Assembly (NCBI GenBank): GCA_004524515.1
Contig: SDNV01000041.1
Span: 1-21,271, forward strand
Direction of reading: 5' to 3'
Origin: Promethearchaeota archaeon
GTDB lineage: Archaea; Asgardarchaeota; Lokiarchaeia; Sigynarchaeales; SOKP01
Length of the DNA stretch: 21,271 nt
The position numbers were made by a program, and so were the translations under genes. Shown here piece after piece: positions 1 through 7,877 of the stretch. How positions within the stretch are numbered: position 1 is the first letter of the stretch; each line of letters starts with the position of its first letter. The notes under the pieces were generated by a model that saw nothing but the letters and a program-made list of their open reading frames with translations, searched no databases and was not told where the DNA came from.

Positions 1-180
1 ATGTTATTCGATGAAAAAATAGGGGGAACAATTCACATGGCATTAGGAAATGGGTGGCCTGAAACAGGGAGTAAAAATCGTAGCGCGATTCATTGGGATT
101 GTCTGTGCGATATGCGAGAAGAAGGTCAGATTTTTGCCGACGGAAATTTGATTTATGAAAAAGGTAAATTCCTTATATAA
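1..180 (+). CDS. C-terminal end of an M29-family metallo-aminopeptidase (partial)
   Basis: Frame 1 is open from the window edge to the TAA at 178-180 and gives the last 59 residues of a protein cut at its 5' end. The text [14 protein letters not shown], then PETG, then AIHWD, then the closing DGxLIYxxGKF, is the recognisable tail of M29 (AmpS/PepS type) aminopeptidases, which remove N-terminal residues from cytosolic peptides using two metal ions. The family's three C-terminal metal ligands match His12 (IHMALG), His31 and Asp33 (HWD) of this fragment, so the visible part looks functional. The ATG at position 1 is an internal methionine, not the start. The gene converges on the MscS operon that ends at 216. 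Confidence 0.85.
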   Translation: MLFDEKIGGTIHMALGNGWPETGSKNRSAIHWDCLCDMREEGQIFADGNLIYEKGKFLI

Positions 181-198
181 AAAAAATTAAAATTAGTT

Positions 199-205
199 AA
201 AAAAA
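199..205 (-). terminator. Oligo-T stretch downstream of the first MscS operon
   Basis: Seven A on the plus strand read as T7 on the minus strand, 11 bases after the stop at 216. A second run of eight A lies at 179-186. Archaeal termination commonly uses T-rich tracts without a hairpin, so these may end the MscS transcript. This is weak evidence in such AT-rich DNA. Confidence 0.35.
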
Positions 206-215
206 CATCATATTA

Positions 216-1091
216 TTAATTATCCTGTCGAAGGATAATTTTATACAGATCTTTAGCGAATTTAGGTTGGTCATTCATGATTGTGGTTGAATCTAAGGTT
301 AAGATAATGAATTTAACCTTAATTTTCAATCCATAATCAACAATATCATACCAAGGTTTAGCACCAAAAACTTCCGTATACTTTTTACATAATTTTCCCG
401 CTTGGGTTAATTTGGAATGAAATCCTTCATAAGGAAACTCCATTTTAAATGTATATTTGTGAATAATGGGATTACGCATCTTACTAGCTTTTTCAAACAT
501 TTTTTTTAGATAATCTTTGTGGATTGTTTCAATTCGGGCTAATCCTGATACTTGAGGTGAAGCAACTTCTTTTTTAAAAGTTTCAAAGTCTTTAATTCGT
601 CCTATTTTTTTAGTATAATTTATAATAGTGGAATTTAATACGTCAGTGTTTGAGAATTGTACAATTACTCCCTCAAATGTTTCAATTACAACATTAGATA
701 AAGTAATTTGTCTAATTATTCCTTTTGTTCCCTTAATCTTCACTACATCACCTACATCAGCAGGGCTAATTATCATAAGTACTATTCCTGATACAATATT
801 TGAGAATATGCCTCGGGAGGCAAATGCTAAGGCTGTACTGATTGCACCTGTCAAGATAGCTGAATAGGTTGGATCAATCATCTCGAACGACGGAAATCCC
901 TCAATAATAAGATAGACTATAATAATAAATGAGATCAAACTCAAAATAAATCCAATTTTATTTTCTTGTTTAGCTGACACTCTTTTTATTTTAGAAAGCA
1001 TAAGAAATATTATTTTATTAAAGACATACAAGATAATTCCAATTATTATAATAAATACAGCAGCTTCAAAATCGGTGTTAAATATTGCCAT
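216..1091 (-). CDS. MscS-family mechanosensitive channel
   Basis: This 291-residue membrane protein is predicted to open under membrane tension and release solutes during osmotic downshock. Hydrophobic helices lie at about 11-32, 47-64 and 76-108. The third matches the MscS pore helix: small Ala/Gly/Ser residues, then SNIVSGIVLM, then the turn before DVVKI. The beta domain follows (about 112-160: GTKGIIRQI, then GVIVQFSNTDVLNSTIINYT) and a soluble C-terminal domain ends the protein. The ATG at 1091 is supported by a strong GGTGGTGAT site at 1100-1108, which lies inside the last codons of the upstream MscS gene. The two genes are 5 bases apart and clearly cotranscribed. It differs from its neighbour in having fewer helices and a longer C-terminal domain, so this is not a fresh duplication. 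Confidence 0.88.
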   Translation of the reverse strand: MAIFNTDFEAAVFIIIIGIILYVFNKIIFLMLSKIKRVSAKQENKIGFILSLISFIIIVYLIIEGFPSFEMIDPTYSAILTGAISTALAFASRGIFSNIVSGIVLMIISPADVGDVVKIKGTKGIIRQITLSNVVIETFEGVIVQFSNTDVLNSTIINYTKKIGRIKDFETFKKEVASPQVSGLARIETIHKDYLKKMFEKASKMRNPIIHKYTFKMEFPYEGFHSKLTQAGKLCKKYTEVFGAKPWYDIVDYGLKIKVKFIILTLDSTTIMNDQPKFAKDLYKIILRQDN

Positions 1092-1096
1092 TTTTT

Positions 1097-2029
1097 TTAA
1101 TCACCACCTCTATTTGATTTGAAATTACTCTGCTCACCAGATCCCCCTCCCATAAAAATCTTATCGGGATATAATTTATATAGAATATCTCTTAAAAATG
1201 CATCAATATATTCTAAAACTAAATGAGGAGACTCTGCCATAATAAGTAAGATTATTCTTAAACGATCAACTGTAATCGTATCAACTAAATAATCCGGTCT
1301 TACGCCGAAAAGAGGTTTATATTTATCAAATATAGGTATTAAAAGATTATCCAGATTCTCTGGATTAATTACAGAAAGAATTTCAACGCTTTTTGTATAA
1401 ATAGTTCTCTTTTCTCCTTTGGTAATTAATTTGCTTAACTCTTTAATATTCTTTTTAATTTCTTTTTTATCTCTGAATAGTTCAATCTCCTTTTCTCTCC
1501 TATGAGTAAATTTAACTACTGTAGCATTGAAGACGTTTTTATTTGGAATATATGTTAAAACTCCATCAAGTTCCTTTATAACCGTGTAATTTAAATTAAT
1601 TTCATCAACTATCCCTTGAATATTGTTTATTTGAACTAAATCACCTATTTCAATATCTTCTTTTGAAATTAAGATTATTCCAGAAGCAATATTATTTATA
1701 ATGTCGGAAAATGTTAAAGAAATCGCTACTAATAGAAATGAGATTATCGCAATTGTGAACGTAGGAGATACGAAGAGCAGCAGTGAGAATATGAAAACTA
1801 ACCAAATTATATTAACTATTAAAGCAAAAGTATATTTAACTATTCGCGATTTAACAACTATATTTGATAATCCAATTATTATTGTTCTAAGCAAGTAAAC
1901 GAAGATATTTATGAGTATTAAGTTTATAAGAAGCTGGTCTAATCCAGAATAAAAATAAACCCAGTAACCAATTCCCACAATAATTATAAAGATTATAAGT
2001 TCTAATAAGATTTTAATAGATTTTTTCAT
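1097..2029 (-). CDS. MscS-family mechanosensitive channel (second copy)
   Basis: This 310-residue protein has hydrophobic helices at about 8-27, 31-55, 65-86 and 91-121, then an MscS beta domain at about 125-175 (IEIGDLVQINNIQGIVDEI, GVLTYIPNKNVFNATVVKFT). The last helix has the pore-helix pattern SDIINNIASGIILI. The C-terminal part (about 175-310) is soluble and charged. It is the first gene of a two-gene operon with the channel that follows 5 bases later; its final codons supply that gene's ribosome-binding site. The ATG at 2029 starts just before a strong transmembrane helix. No clear Shine-Dalgarno site precedes it, so the message may be leaderless. The transcript diverges from corA across 2030-2211. 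Confidence 0.86.
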   Translation of the reverse strand: MKKSIKILLELIIFIIIVGIGYWVYFYSGLDQLLINLILINIFVYLLRTIIIGLSNIVVKSRIVKYTFALIVNIIWLVFIFSLLLFVSPTFTIAIISFLLVAISLTFSDIINNIASGIILISKEDIEIGDLVQINNIQGIVDEINLNYTVIKELDGVLTYIPNKNVFNATVVKFTHRREKEIELFRDKKEIKKNIKELSKLITKGEKRTIYTKSVEILSVINPENLDNLLIPIFDKYKPLFGVRPDYLVDTITVDRLRIILLIMAESPHLVLEYIDAFLRDILYKLYPDKIFMGGGSGEQSNFKSNRGGD

Positions 2030-2164
2030 ATGGATTTTAATCCATGGTTATTTTTAAATATTAAACTAAATAGTTATAAATCAATTCAACAAAAATGCTT
2101 TATGACGATTTTAAACACGTTGTAATTAAACAAAAAACAAAATGCCATAATATTCAAAAAAGAT

Positions 2165-2171
2165 TATAAAT
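2165..2171 (+). promoter_or_regulatory. TATA box for corA
   Basis: TATAAAT preceded by an A-rich BRE-like stretch lies 41 bases before the corA ATG. Transcription starting about 25 bases downstream would give a leader of under 20 bases containing AGGTG at 2202-2206. The 182-base region 2030-2211 must also hold the promoter of the divergent MscS operon. Confidence 0.5.
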
Positions 2172-2211
2172 TCAACCTTAATAGAAATTTGAAGTTTAAT
2201 TAGGTGTTTTA

Positions 2212-3285
2212 ATGTTTATACCGAAAATTAAGAAACCAATAATCAAAAAAACAAAAGTAGGACTTCCCCCTGGAACTCTTATATTTACAGGAGAAAAAAG
2301 GGTTGAAAAGGAAAAGATAACAATAATTGACTACAATGAAAAGGATTTTCATATAAAAGAAATCCAAAAACTTGAAGAAGATCTTAATGTAATAGAAGAT
2401 TCTATCGTCAGGTGGATTAATGTTAGTGGGATTAATCAGGTAAATTTAATAGAAAAGTTAGGAGATCAATTTCAAATCCATCCCCTTGTATTAGAAGATA
2501 TTTTAAATCCTAACCAGCGCCCAAAAATTGAAGAATTTGAAAATCAAATTTTTATAGTATTGAGAATGTTAAGCTGGAATAAAGAAGAAAAACAAATAGT
2601 ATCTGAACAGATAAGTATTATTTTAACTCAAAATTGTGTAATAACTTTTAGGGAAATCGATAATAAAATTTTTTATCCGATTATAGAAAGACTTACCAAA
2701 TCTAAGGGGCGTATCCGGAAAATGGGAGCTGATTATCTTGTATATTCTTTAATAGATATAATTGTAGACAATTATTTTGTAATTTTAGAAAAAATTGGAA
2801 AAAAAATTGATGAAATCGAAGAGGAATTAGTGGAAAATCCATTGATTGAAACGTTACATGCAATTCATTTGTTAAAAAGAGAATTAATTTTGCTAAGGAA
2901 AGCTATTTGGCCCACCAGATCAGTAATAAATAGTATGCAACAAGAGGAGGACTATTTTATGCATAATACACAGATATATTTGAGAGATGTGTATGATCAT
3001 ATAATCCAGATTATAGATACTTTTGAAAACTATCGCGATATCATCTCGGGAATGCTCGATATTTATTTATCTAGTGTCAGTAATAAGATGAATGAAATCA
3101 TGAAAGTATTGACAATTATATCAACGATCTTTATTCCTTTATCATTTCTAGCAGGTTTTTATGGGATGAACTTCTTATATATGCCTGAACTTAGAATTCC
3201 TGCTGCATATCCAATCCTAATAATAGTCATAATTATAATAGCTTTGATAATGATATGGTTTTTCAAAAGAAAAAAATGGTTATGA
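2212..3285 (+). CDS. corA: CorA-type magnesium/divalent cation channel
   Basis: This 357-residue protein has the family's usual length and design. A large acidic cytoplasmic alpha/beta domain (about 30-250, with HPLVLEDILNPNQRPKIEEF at 90-109) is followed by a long stalk helix. Two C-terminal membrane helices lie at about 300-317 and 334-351. The signature YGMN (GMN at 318-320) ends the first helix and MPEL (324-327) forms the periplasmic loop. A Lys/Arg-rich tail closes the protein. CorA works as a homopentamer carrying Mg2+ and sometimes Co2+ or Ni2+ inward. The ATG at 2212 follows AGGTG. It sits between two MscS loci on the opposite strand and converges on the third MscS gene, so the region as a whole deals with ion and osmotic balance. 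Confidence 0.94.
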   Translation: MFIPKIKKPIIKKTKVGLPPGTLIFTGEKRVEKEKITIIDYNEKDFHIKEIQKLEEDLNVIEDSIVRWINVSGINQVNLIEKLGDQFQIHPLVLEDILNPNQRPKIEEFENQIFIVLRMLSWNKEEKQIVSEQISIILTQNCVITFREIDNKIFYPIIERLTKSKGRIRKMGADYLVYSLIDIIVDNYFVILEKIGKKIDEIEEELVENPLIETLHAIHLLKRELILLRKAIWPTRSVINSMQQEEDYFMHNTQIYLRDVYDHIIQIIDTFENYRDIISGMLDIYLSSVSNKMNEIMKVLTIISTIFIPLSFLAGFYGMNFLYMPELRIPAAYPILIIVIIIIALIMIWFFKRKKWL

Positions 3286-3339
3286 ATATTATTTAACTAT
3301 ATTTAAAGAATATAAAAATTCAGTCATTAATTCGACTAT

Positions 3340-4164
3340 TTATGACAAATTGCGTAAAAGAACTGGAGTACTAATATCAATGTCATTTTGCTTACAAGCT
3401 TTTAGAACCGATTTATGTAAATTAGAATGTATTAAGGGAAGTCTTTTAATATCCTTTATGAATACGAACAATTCATACTCAACCGCATAATTTTGAAACT
3501 TATTAATCCAAACATAAGGTGTGGGATGAGTTAATACTTCAGGAATATTATCTGCTGCACTAATCAGAACTTTCTCTACTAGTTGTTGTTCTACATCAAA
3601 TCCAGGGGTTACCACTACACCAATCCTAACAATATTCCCATCTTTCTTATAATTTATTATCTCTTCTGATAAAAGTAACTGATTCGGAACATGAATTTCT
3701 ACTCCATCTAAATCTATTAAAACGGTATAAATTAATTCAATATCAACAACATCTGCTATTTTTCCTTTGTATCTTATTCTATCCCCTACTGAAAAAGGTT
3801 TAGTAATCATAATTATTAATCCTGCGATAATATTTCCTAAAGTATTCATTGCAGCAAAACCTATTATCGTTCCACCCATAATCGTTAGCAATGCTGTTAT
3901 GATTCCAACAGATTCTGTGAATTGCATTACCACAGCTGTAAAAACTACTAAAAAGATCATAAATTTGACGAATCTATTTAAATTTTTAGCCGTAGTCTCC
4001 TCTAACTTATCACGATTCTTAAGATATGAGATCTCTCTTTTTAAAACAAAATAAATGATGTAGCCAACTATTACAACTCCAAAAACAATTAGAACTCTTA
4101 TTACATTTAGAGATAACCATTCCTCTGCTATGCTTATAATGTCTTGAATACTTTGTAAAATTAT
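3340..4164 (-). CDS. MscS-family mechanosensitive channel with a non-AUG start
   Basis: The first ATG of this frame is at 3960, but the frame stays open upstream to a TAA at 4189-4191. The added codons encode a clear membrane helix (VIRVLIVFGVVIVGYIIYFV) and a charged linker, so the real protein has about 274 residues and not 206. A good ribosome-binding site, AGGTGAG, lies at 4171-4177. The in-frame codons at usable spacing are ATA 4162-4164 and ATT 4159-4161; I give the first, with only the exact codon uncertain. In extended numbering, helices lie at about 22-41, 69-85 and 88-120. The last is the pore helix (GGTIIGFAAMNTLGNIIAGLIIM), followed by the beta domain (FSVGDRIRY, GVEIHVPNQLLLSEEIINY). 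It converges on corA. Confidence 0.82.
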   Translation of the reverse strand: MILQSIQDIISIAEEWLSLNVIRVLIVFGVVIVGYIIYFVLKREISYLKNRDKLEETTAKNLNRFVKFMIFLVVFTAVVMQFTESVGIITALLTIMGGTIIGFAAMNTLGNIIAGLIIMITKPFSVGDRIRYKGKIADVVDIELIYTVLIDLDGVEIHVPNQLLLSEEIINYKKDGNIVRIGVVVTPGFDVEQQLVEKVLISAADNIPEVLTHPTPYVWINKFQNYAVEYELFVFIKDIKRLPLIHSNLHKSVLKACKQNDIDISTPVLLRNLS

Positions 4165-4256
4165 TGTAATCTCACCTAATTTTATTTTTTAATTTAATAA
4201 ATAAAAAAATTATTTTAAAAAAATACTTCTATTTTTTATCTTAAGACCATTTGGAA

Positions 4257-4769
4257 TTAATCTTCATCAAGTACTTCAGTCACAACGGTTCGGGTATATT
4301 TCGCCATAATAATTAAAAATCCTTGAAGTATTAAACATATTATTATCACTCCGAGAATGATAAATATGAGAATTAAGGGTATAGCTTGACCAAAACTGGG
4401 ATAAATATACCATTGAAATACCAGGAATAATCCGTAAAAAACAGCTGCTCCAAAAAATAATATTGCTAAAATCCAGATAACTAATACTACTTTTTGAGCA
4501 GTAGTTTTGGAGGGAAATTCTTCCTCTGATCCAAGAAATCCAATGAATTTATTGCGAAGCCGCATAAAAAAACCAACTCCAATTAGAGTTATTAAGCAAG
4601 AAACACCCAGGGATATTAAAAGTAGTAAAATTTCAATTTCTGCTATTGCGATATTCAGATAACCTAGAATAAGCAAAAAAAGGATATAGACTAATAGAAA
4701 AAATCCACAGATAACTTCGATAATAAAGGTTGTTGTGAATGCCCTCTTAAAAAAGTGATATAGATTCAT
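4257..4769 (-). CDS. Four-helix integral membrane protein of unknown function
   Basis: I do not recognise a family. The 170 residues are mostly hydrophobic, with helices at about 13-36, 43-68, 91-118 and 127-154. A charged cytoplasmic loop (RLRNKFIGFLGSEEEFPSKTTAQK) lies between helices 2 and 3, and the tail is acidic (EVLDED). There is no signal peptide and no catalytic motif. TATAAAT at 4792-4798 lies 23-29 bases before the ATG and there is no Shine-Dalgarno site, so the message is probably leaderless. It is divergent from the coiled-coil gene at 4899 and sits next to the MscS/CorA block. Confidence 0.75.
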   Translation of the reverse strand: MNLYHFFKRAFTTTFIIEVICGFFLLVYILFLLILGYLNIAIAEIEILLLLISLGVSCLITLIGVGFFMRLRNKFIGFLGSEEEFPSKTTAQKVVLVIWILAILFFGAAVFYGLFLVFQWYIYPSFGQAIPLILIFIILGVIIICLILQGFLIIMAKYTRTVVTEVLDED

Positions 4770-4791
4770 AAGATAAATTCAAGTCGATATT

Positions 4792-4798
4792 ATTTATA
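4792..4798 (-). promoter_or_regulatory. TATA box for the four-helix membrane protein
   Basis: TATAAAT on the minus strand lies 23-29 bases before the ATG at 4769. This is the spacing expected when transcription starts at or next to the start codon. Confidence 0.5.
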
Positions 4799-4898
4799 AA
4801 TATTTGTTAAATCGCCAAAATATTTAAATTAAAAGCTATCAAAAAAAAGGATAAGGATTTATTATTAAATTATTCAAAGATCAATGTGATTTCATTTT

Positions 4899-5552
4899 AT
4901 GAAAAATCTTGAAAACTTAGAGAGAAAGGCTCAAGAAAATCAAAATTTAGCTCAACATGAGATTGAAATTGCTAATAATACAAAACTTGAGGCAGTTGCT
5001 GAATTAAAAAGGGCAAAAGTTAGGGAAAAACTTTTTCAACATGAAACGGAGGTTGCTAGAATTCGAGAAACCTTGGCGAAGAAAAAATTAGAGTTAGTGA
5101 GAAAGAAAATTCAAATTAAAAATGAAAATATCTTGAAAATTTCAGACGAAGAACTAAGTAGTGAGAAAAATTATGCAGATTTTTATGAAAAACTAACTAA
5201 AAATAGTTCTGAAATAGCAAAAATTCATGAAAAAACTGCTAATTTAGAAGAAAATATCGCTAAACTAAAGTTAAATACAGCTAATACAAAATTAACACTG
5301 GCAAATGAACGTAATAATCTTGCTAAAAAACAATTTCATTATATCAGATTAGTAAGAGGGAATGCATCAGAAAAAAAAATTACAAATAGTGAGAATAAGT
5401 ATGCGAAACAGCGAGAGAGAGTGTGGAGAATTAGAGATGAAGTTAACCAAAGAGAAAAGGAGCTTAAAATCAAGGAAAATGAACTAGGAAGTTTGAGAAA
5501 AGAACTTTCGGTAAAACTTTCAGAACGTGAAAAAATAAAGCATTTAGAATAA
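4899..5552 (+). CDS. Cytoplasmic coiled-coil protein with alanine heptad repeats
   Basis: The protein has 217 residues, almost all predicted helix, rich in Lys, Glu, Ala and Asn. It has no membrane segment or signal peptide. Alanine recurs every seventh residue in two tracts: 11, 18, 25, 32, 39, (Phe46), 53, 60, and later 107, 114, 121, 128, 135, 142. The register changes between them. The last 50 residues are a more ordinary charged coiled coil. Alanine at a core position favours tight helix packing, as in Alacoil or Lpp-type assemblies, so a rod-shaped or filament-forming scaffold is plausible (inference). The ATG follows TGTGAT (4885-4890) at 8 bases. No enzyme motif is present, and partners cannot be told from the sequence. 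It lies upstream of the permease operon but 196 bases away, probably a separate unit. Confidence 0.8.
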   Translation: MKNLENLERKAQENQNLAQHEIEIANNTKLEAVAELKRAKVREKLFQHETEVARIRETLAKKKLELVRKKIQIKNENILKISDEELSSEKNYADFYEKLTKNSSEIAKIHEKTANLEENIAKLKLNTANTKLTLANERNNLAKKQFHYIRLVRGNASEKKITNSENKYAKQRERVWRIRDEVNQREKELKIKENELGSLRKELSVKLSEREKIKHLE

Positions 5553-5655
5553 ATAAGATAGAACATAAGTATATTTAACTATTCAAGATATAATAAAAGG
5601 ATCTTTTAAAATACATTATTCAAAATATATCAATTAAACTGTTATCTAAAATTGA

Positions 5656-5685
5656 TTTTGAATCTTCAAACATGAAGATTTAAAA
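5656..5685. repeat. 12-bp inverted repeat upstream of the permease operon
   Basis: The arms 5656-5667 and 5674-5685 pair over 12 bases with one G.T mismatch and a six-base loop; the core AATCTTC/GAAGATT is exact. It lies 104 bases after the coiled-coil gene and 64 bases before the first permease. It could be a regulator site for the operon or an RNA hairpin ending the upstream transcript. Confidence 0.5.
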
Positions 5686-5748
5686 AATTAGAAGAAATTA
5701 GAAAATTTTAAATCTTTTTGAGTTTTGTTTATATTCTAATATATTCGG

Positions 5749-7203
5749 GTGATTATTATTATCATAAGTCCTATTATAATTACCGCTTGCTTTATAGGAG
5801 TAATTATTCTAATCCTTACAGATAAATTAAATAGGGCAATTGCGGCCCTTGCGGGTGCTATAATTACATATTTTGTTTTAATTTTTATTGAAGACTTTAA
5901 TTTCGCGATAATTGTTGAACTTTTATTTGGAACTCAGGATGATGATTTTGTAAATTTACATTCATTAATTTTAATAATTGCGATGATGATTATAGTTCTT
6001 ATTTCCAATGAAGCAGGATTATTTCAATTCATCGCCGTAAAATTAATAATTTTTTCTCATGGTAAACCTATTCGGTTAATGATTATATTTTGTGTCATCA
6101 CAGTACTAATTTCAGCTGTTTTGAATAATATTTTAACGGTTATAATTCTAATCCCTTTAACGATTACTATTTCTCGTATTTTAAATATCGATCCAACTCC
6201 TTATATTTTAACTCAAGCTGTTTTAGTTAATATTGGAGGAACAATATTCTCAATTTCTTCAATCCCAAATATTTTAATCACAACTTACTCAAAAATAACT
6301 TTTACAGAATTTTTCTTGAATGTTGGTTTAATTTCTCTTATCATTTTCGGATTTACATTGATTTTTTTCATTTTATTATATAGAAAAGAATTGGTTATCC
6401 CCTCTGGTGGTGCTGAAATTTTAAAAGAATTTGACGTCTGGAATTTTGGTCCTAATAAAGCGTTATTAATGCAGTCAATGATTGCTTTCATAATTTTAAT
6501 TACTCTTTTAATTATTATCCCCTCATCGATAATTACTCCCGATATGATTGCTTTGACAATCGCAATATCATTAATGATAACTAGTAGACTGAATCCAAAA
6601 GAAATTATTACCAAGATTGACTTAGAATTGATACTTTATCTAATTGGTATATTTATAATTGCGGGAGCTATGGAAGTAACAGGTATAACCGATGCGATCG
6701 CCATCGTTATGTCTAATTTAGGAGGAGGTGATGTTTTGACTGAAGTGCTAATAATTTTATGGATTTCTGCTTTCTTAAGTAGTTCTATTGATAACATTCC
6801 CATCACGAGAGTATTAATCCCTGTTATTGACAATATGGAAGTTGGGAATAATCCTGAAACTAAAAATTTAACTTATTATAGCCTTGCTATTGGAGCTAAT
6901 TGGGGAGATAATTTAACCCCCTTAGGAGATAATATTTTGGTGGTAAACATAGCAGAACAGCATAAACGTCCCATTAGTTTTAAAAAGTTTTTCAAATTAG
7001 GTTTTATAACTACAGTATATCAACTTAGCATCGTTTCAGTAATTTTTATATTAATGTTTCAATTCGCTTTTGGTATTATACTAATTTTGTCTATATTTTT
7101 TTGTATTGCAATAATTTATTTATTATATAAAGGTAATCCAAAAACAGTAGGTCTAAAGATTGATAAATTGGTTAATAAAATTAGAAATCTCATTATAAGG
7201 TGA
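5749..7203 (+). CDS. ArsB/NhaD-type (ion transporter superfamily) permease, copy 1
   Basis: This 484-residue membrane protein has about 11 helices in two inverted halves, typical of the ArsB/NhaD/P-protein branch. Motifs are NEAGLFQFIAVKL at 87-99, NN at 126-127, and the first-half hairpin NIGGTIFSISSIPN at 161-174. The second half has SSSIDNIPIT at 354-363 and the hairpin GANWGDNLTPLGDN at 392-405. It probably exchanges or cotransports Na+ or H+ with another ion; the substrate cannot be read from sequence. The usual GDPPN is replaced by SSIPN, and the second hairpin gains Asp397 and Asp404. The GTG at 5749 overlaps the only ribosome-binding site (GGGTGAT, 5747-5753). The ATT at 5758, aligned with the ATG of copy 2, may be the true start. 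First gene of a three-gene operon. Confidence 0.85.
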   Translation: MIIIIISPIIITACFIGVIILILTDKLNRAIAALAGAIITYFVLIFIEDFNFAIIVELLFGTQDDDFVNLHSLILIIAMMIIVLISNEAGLFQFIAVKLIIFSHGKPIRLMIIFCVITVLISAVLNNILTVIILIPLTITISRILNIDPTPYILTQAVLVNIGGTIFSISSIPNILITTYSKITFTEFFLNVGLISLIIFGFTLIFFILLYRKELVIPSGGAEILKEFDVWNFGPNKALLMQSMIAFIILITLLIIIPSSIITPDMIALTIAISLMITSRLNPKEIITKIDLELILYLIGIFIIAGAMEVTGITDAIAIVMSNLGGGDVLTEVLIILWISAFLSSSIDNIPITRVLIPVIDNMEVGNNPETKNLTYYSLAIGANWGDNLTPLGDNILVVNIAEQHKRPISFKKFFKLGFITTVYQLSIVSVIFILMFQFAFGIILILSIFFCIAIIYLLYKGNPKTVGLKIDKLVNKIRNLIIR

Positions 7204-7209
7204 TGTGAA

Positions 7210-7842
7210 ATGGTTTTTAAAAATATACAACGGATTAAATCTGCTTTACCTGAGGTTTTTCATGTAGCTATGTTCTATAATACGGGGACTATTTTTCAAA
7301 CTACTTTTGAGCAAAATATAAATATACCTAAATTAGGTGAAAATCTCGCAGAATTATTGACTCATGTACAGAAAGTATATGAAATTTGTAACTTTAAAAT
7401 GGAAACTTATAGAAAATTTATTTTTGAGACAGATGATGTTTCTATTATCATAATAAAGCTAGGAGAAGATAGCAATTTAGCATTATTTTTTAAGAAGGAG
7501 GAGGAAAAGGATTTAAAATTAACTTCTATTAGGCGATATCTAAATAAAATCGAAGATTTGATAGATACTGACGAAACTGAGATTTTATTTCAAGAATTGG
7601 CAACAAGGGAAAAAGAGCTAAAGATTATTGAGGAAAATTTTCAACAAAAACAACAAAAAATTCTTGATTTACAAAATCAATTGAGAGTTAATACTTTATC
7701 GGAAGCGGAGATAGGTGATATTAACAAAATCATTAAAAATCTCGAGGATGAATGTGGACTTTTAAAAAAGGAAATTGAACAAAAGAAATCAGAAAATCTG
7801 ATAATAACCCAGAAAATCGAAAGTAAAAAAAAAATTACTTAA
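7210..7842 (+). CDS. Roadblock/LC7-like domain protein with C-terminal coiled coil
   Basis: This soluble protein has 210 residues. Residues about 6-118 have the Roadblock pattern: a helix (LPEVFHVAMF), a strand with a turn (NTGTIFQTTF), a long helix (LGENLAELLTHVQKVYEIC), then strands (YRKFIFETDDVSIIIIKLG, SNLALFFK) and a closing helix (TSIRRYLNKIEDLI). Residues about 125-207 are a Glu/Lys/Gln coiled coil. Roadblock proteins dimerise and commonly bind or regulate Ras-like GTPases (MglB, Rag-associated proteins), and are abundant in Asgard archaea. AAGGTGAT at 7197-7204 overlaps the upstream stop, 5 bases before this ATG, so translation is coupled to permease copy 1. Permease copy 2 starts 35 bases after its stop. 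A role in controlling or positioning the permeases is inferred from context. The fold assignment is by pattern only. Confidence 0.72.
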   Translation: MVFKNIQRIKSALPEVFHVAMFYNTGTIFQTTFEQNINIPKLGENLAELLTHVQKVYEICNFKMETYRKFIFETDDVSIIIIKLGEDSNLALFFKKEEEKDLKLTSIRRYLNKIEDLIDTDETEILFQELATREKELKIIEENFQQKQQKILDLQNQLRVNTLSEAEIGDINKIIKNLEDECGLLKKEIEQKKSENLIITQKIESKKKIT

Positions 7843-7877
7843 TTTAAAAAATACTAAAATCATCTATCTTGAATTTT

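Noticed and set aside
628..867. Plus-strand open frame of 79 codons
   Set aside because: It lies wholly inside the MscS gene on the other strand, and its composition (Pro/Thr/Ile rich, no start signal) is that of a shadow frame.
1701..1898. Plus-strand open frame of 65 codons
   Set aside because: It is antisense to the membrane region of the second MscS gene; the Thr/Asn/Ile-rich text mirrors hydrophobic codons.
5339..5566. Minus-strand Ser/Phe/Leu-rich frame
   Set aside because: It is antisense to the Lys/Glu-rich coiled-coil gene, which produces Ser/Phe/Leu on the opposite strand.
6285..6833. Two minus-strand frames within permease copy 1
   Set aside because: They are antisense shadows of a well-supported permease with a paralogue in the same direction.
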